Below, in pieces: positions 61,962 through 64,000 of a stretch of 64,000 bases of DNA (position 1 is the first letter of the stretch; every line of letters starts with the position of its first letter). A program made the translations under genes and the position numbers. The notes under the pieces are model-generated. The model searched no databases. It worked only from the letters and a program-made list of their open reading frames with translations, and was not told the origin of the DNA. The DNA is taken from positions 57,384 through 121,383 of the forward strand of contig NZ_LMTI01000006.1 of the NCBI RefSeq assembly GCF_001510665.1, written 5' to 3'. Source of the DNA: Bacillus sp. FJAT-27445 (lineage in GTDB: Bacteria; Bacillota; Bacilli; Bacillales; Cytobacillaceae).

Positions 61962-62789
61962 ATGAAAGGGAAAATGCGTATCCAGAAAATCATTGTATAT
62001 GGTTTGTTGATTGCCCTGTCGCTCTTATTCCTTTTGCCGTTTTTTTGGATGGTGATGACCGCGCTGAAAGGCCCGGTAGAGCTTGCACAATATCCGCCAA
62101 AATTCATTCCTTCCACATGGCATTTCGAGAACTTTGCCAAAGCATGGAACAGCCAGCCATTTAATACTTTCCTGGTGAATAGTTTAATCGTCACGGGGAT
62201 GACGACCATTGGACAGATTATTTCATCCACCCTTGTCGCGTACGGTTTTGCACGGTTTCAATTTAAAGGGCGGGATACGCTGTTCATTATTTTGCTTGCG
62301 ACAATGATGATTCCATGGGAAGTAACGATGATCCCGCAATATATGGAATTTAATATGTTTGGCTGGATCAACACGCTGAAGGCATTGATTGTTCCTTCCT
62401 GGTTCGGTTCCGCGTTTTATATATTCCTGCTACGGCAATTCATTATGTCGATTCCGAAAGAATTGGATGAAGCGGCAAAAATAGACGGGGCGAATGTGTT
62501 CCAAATCTATTACAAAATCTATTTGCCGCTCGTATGGCCCGTCATCGTGCTGATTGCCGTGTTCAATATATTGGGCAGCTGGAATGACTATTTAGGCCCG
62601 CTGATTTTCCTGAATGACCAGAGCAAATATACGTTGACGCTTGGTCTGGCGCAGTTTAAAGGAGTTTATGATGTGGATACGAACGGCCTTATGGCGGTTA
62701 CGTTCCTGATCAGTCTTTTCCCGCTAATTTTGTTCTTTTTTGCACAAAAGAAAATTGTTGAAGGTGTGCAGACTACTGGGTTGAAATAA
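61962..62789 (+). CDS. Sugar ABC transporter permease (MalG/UgpE-like)
   Basis: The 275-residue permease has six helices. It begins KIIVYGLLIALSLLFLLPFFWMVMTALK, and the EAA loop is ELDEAAKIDGANVFQIYYKIYLPL. The conserved terminal segment is KIVEGVQTTGLK. ATG follows AAGGAGGTG at 10 bases. With the preceding permease and lipoprotein it forms a CUT1-type importer that lacks its own ATPase gene in the window. Confidence 0.93.
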   Translation: MKGKMRIQKIIVYGLLIALSLLFLLPFFWMVMTALKGPVELAQYPPKFIPSTWHFENFAKAWNSQPFNTFLVNSLIVTGMTTIGQIISSTLVAYGFARFQFKGRDTLFIILLATMMIPWEVTMIPQYMEFNMFGWINTLKALIVPSWFGSAFYIFLLRQFIMSIPKELDEAAKIDGANVFQIYYKIYLPLVWPVIVLIAVFNILGSWNDYLGPLIFLNDQSKYTLTLGLAQFKGVYDVDTNGLMAVTFLISLFPLILFFFAQKKIVEGVQTTGLK

Positions 62790-62833
62790 GTCATTTTTTA
62801 CAACCTTGAGAAGGAAATGAGGAGTTAATAATG

Positions 62834-63024
62834 TTGATTTCCGCTCCACTTAGGAAAGCTTCCATGAATAAGCATCGCAGGGACAGGCGTTCTTTGCCTG
62901 TCACGAGGCACACGCTTTCCGCGGGGCGTCAGTGGAGCCTCCTCGGCTCAAGCGCCTGTGGGGTCTCCACCTTGCCGCTGCATCCCGCAGGAGTCGGTGC
63001 CTTCCGCTCCAATCTAATCGTCAA
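62834..63024. repeat. GC-rich interspersed repeat, about 190 bp
   Basis: It begins TTGATTTCCGCTCC, contains CGCGGGGCGTCAGTGGAGCC and GCGCCTGTGGGGTCTCC, and ends CTTCCGCTCC. It is inverted relative to the copy at 49538. The ORF from 62831 runs through it and is an artefact. Confidence 0.75.
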
Positions 63025-63039
63025 TGGACTGTATTTGCT

Positions 63040-63570
63040 AGAAAATGCGAACGGAAATTCACTAGTTATCCGCAAAGTTCACTAGTGGGCGTCTGACACC
63101 TACTACTTATTGCGAATTTAATAGTAAAGAATCACTAGTCCCTGTCTTAAAATTTGGCGAAAAATTCACTAGTTATTCGCAAAATTCACTAGTGAGGGTC
63201 TGACCCCTACTATTTTTTGTAAATTTTAATAGTGAAAAATCACTAGTCCCCGTCTGGCGATTTGGCGGGAAACTTACTAGTTATTCGCAAAATTCACTAG
63301 TGAGGGTCTGACCCCTACTATTTTTTGCAAATTTTAATAGTGAAAAATCACTAGTCTCCGTCTGGCAATTTGGCGGGAAACTTACTAGTTAGTCGTAAAA
63401 TTCACTAGTGAGGGTCTGACCCCTACTATTTTTTGCAAATTTTAATAGCAAAATATCACTAGTCCTCGTCTTAAAATTTGGCGGAAGATTCACTAGTTAT
63501 TCGCAAAATTCACTAGTGGGCGTCAGACACCTACTACTTATTGCGAATCTTAATAGCAAAATATCACTAG
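63040..63570. repeat. 108-bp tandem array rich in ACTAGT palindromes, 5 copies
   Basis: ACTAGTTATTCGCAAA-type boxes begin at 63061, 63168, 63276, 63384 and 63492 (steps 107, 108, 108, 108). Each unit carries two ACTAGT sites 20 bp apart, the palindrome GGGTCTGACCC (GGGTCTGACCCC in full), and TAGTGAAAAATCACTAG. There is no coding potential. It fills most of the gap between the permease and the next gene. Confidence 0.95.
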
Positions 63571-63624
63571 TCAGCTTTGTTAATCCAATCGATTGATTTT
63601 GAATGTTAAGAAGGACGTGACTGC

Positions 63625-64000
63625 ATGTTTGATGTAAATAAAATCCCTTTCAGCCGTTATGGTTCTTTTATAACGATTTCACCGAGGCATCGAAGGGACG
63701 GTGGTGGGGCGCTTTATATTCGGAATATCCGGAACGGGGACAATGATTTTGGCGAGGTGTTCCGGGTTGATTTGATTCGGGATGGCGAGCCTCTTTCCTA
63801 TCAGTCTCAAATGTATCCGAGTTTTCTGCGCCTTGAAGCGGACGGCGGCTTTGCGGAATTTTGTATTACGGAAGCGCGGGTTTTGCAAATAAGGAGCGAG
63901 GGGGTCGGTGTCAGGCTGACGGGGATTACCGGCGCCTATGATTATGCGGCCCTTGTTGGCGAGAATCGCTGGGAGGTCAATCATTCTTCTCAGGAAATGC
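63625..64000 (+). CDS. N-terminus of a probable glycoside hydrolase (truncated by window end)
   Basis: An open frame of 125 codons starts at ATG after an AAGGACGTGA site and runs off the window. The beginning MFDVNKIPFSRYGSFITIS and the beta-rich segments (LYIRNIRNG, PSFLRLEADGGFAEFCIT, GVRLTGITGAYDY) resemble the N-terminal sandwich of six-hairpin (MGH1-like/GH63-type) hydrolases seen beside CUT1 sugar importers. It would degrade the imported sugar. The assignment is from memory of such proteins, and the catalytic domain is not in view. Confidence 0.6.
   Translation, partial: MFDVNKIPFSRYGSFITISPRHRRDGGGALYIRNIRNGDNDFGEVFRVDLIRDGEPLSYQSQMYPSFLRLEADGGFAEFCITEARVLQIRSEGVGVRLTGITGAYDYAALVGENRWEVNHSSQEM

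Noticed and set aside
62831-63085. 84-codon ORF after the permease gene
   Set aside because: It runs through the GC-rich repeat and into the 108-bp array. The ribosome site is fair, but the sequence is repeat-derived.

Overview
The window reads as chromosome of a low-GC, endospore-former-type Bacillota, most likely family Bacillaceae. The reasons are strong AAGGAGG-type ribosome sites with frequent TTG/GTG starts, YesM/YesN-type signalling, a perfect match to the CcpA cre consensus, an EAR-like antitermination RNA in an exopolysaccharide operon, and GlpQ, LytR-CpsA-Psr and WecG/TagA proteins that look like those of Bacillus relatives. The species is not determined.

Region 1 (1-21.9 kb) is a mosaic of small accessory units. 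It starts with the end of a RibD/DHFR-like gene. A tetR gene and a membrane-protein gene follow on the minus strand, preceded by a palindrome. Next are a second tetR with DUF2269 and DoxX-like membrane genes behind a good TetR-type operator, and an alpha/beta hydrolase. A large MalT-like LuxR activator is followed by four genes (small protein, two membrane proteins, zinc-free alcohol dehydrogenase). Then come a membrane beta-lactamase-fold hydrolase, GNAT, DJ-1/PfpI, aminoglycoside-phosphotransferase-like, methyltransferase, LysE, secreted beta-helix, AraC, two VOC proteins and a secreted helical protein.

Region 2 (22-29.6 kb) is a small surface-polysaccharide locus. A processive GT2 synthase and a WecG/TagA transferase diverge from UDP-GlcNAc 2-epimerase (wecB) and a GH26-like glycanase, and a secreted SGNH hydrolase follows. 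It is bracketed by two intergenic arrays of a 9-bp core repeated exactly every 21 bp.

Region 3 (29.8-48.1 kb) is the main exopolysaccharide/capsule operon: chain-length/kinase-adaptor protein, BY-kinase, PHP phosphatase, EAR-like RNA, initiating sugar transferase, four further glycosyltransferases, Wzy, Wzx, rfbACDB (dTDP-L-rhamnose) and ugd (UDP-glucuronate). A NeuD/EpsM-like acetyltransferase with a disrupted 5' end and an LCP protein lie beyond it on the minus strand. The product is predicted to be an acidic, rhamnose-containing polysaccharide made by the Wzy pathway.

Region 4 (48.2-57 kb) holds an ASCH protein, membrane proteins, a secreted beta-propeller protein and a GNAT. It also holds two disrupted secreted enzymes: an M14 carboxypeptidase with an in-frame amber codon right after its zinc motif, and a frameshifted GlpQ-type phosphodiesterase. 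Several dispersed repeats lie between them.

Region 5 (57-64 kb) is a carbohydrate uptake unit: YesM-type kinase, AraC-type response regulator, terminator with overlapping cre site, lipoprotein binding protein, two permeases, and the start of a probable glycoside hydrolase. It is flanked by a 52-bp tandem hairpin array upstream and a 108-bp palindrome-rich array downstream.

The most unusual signals are these non-coding arrays. Four array types occur, two with an exact 21-bp period.
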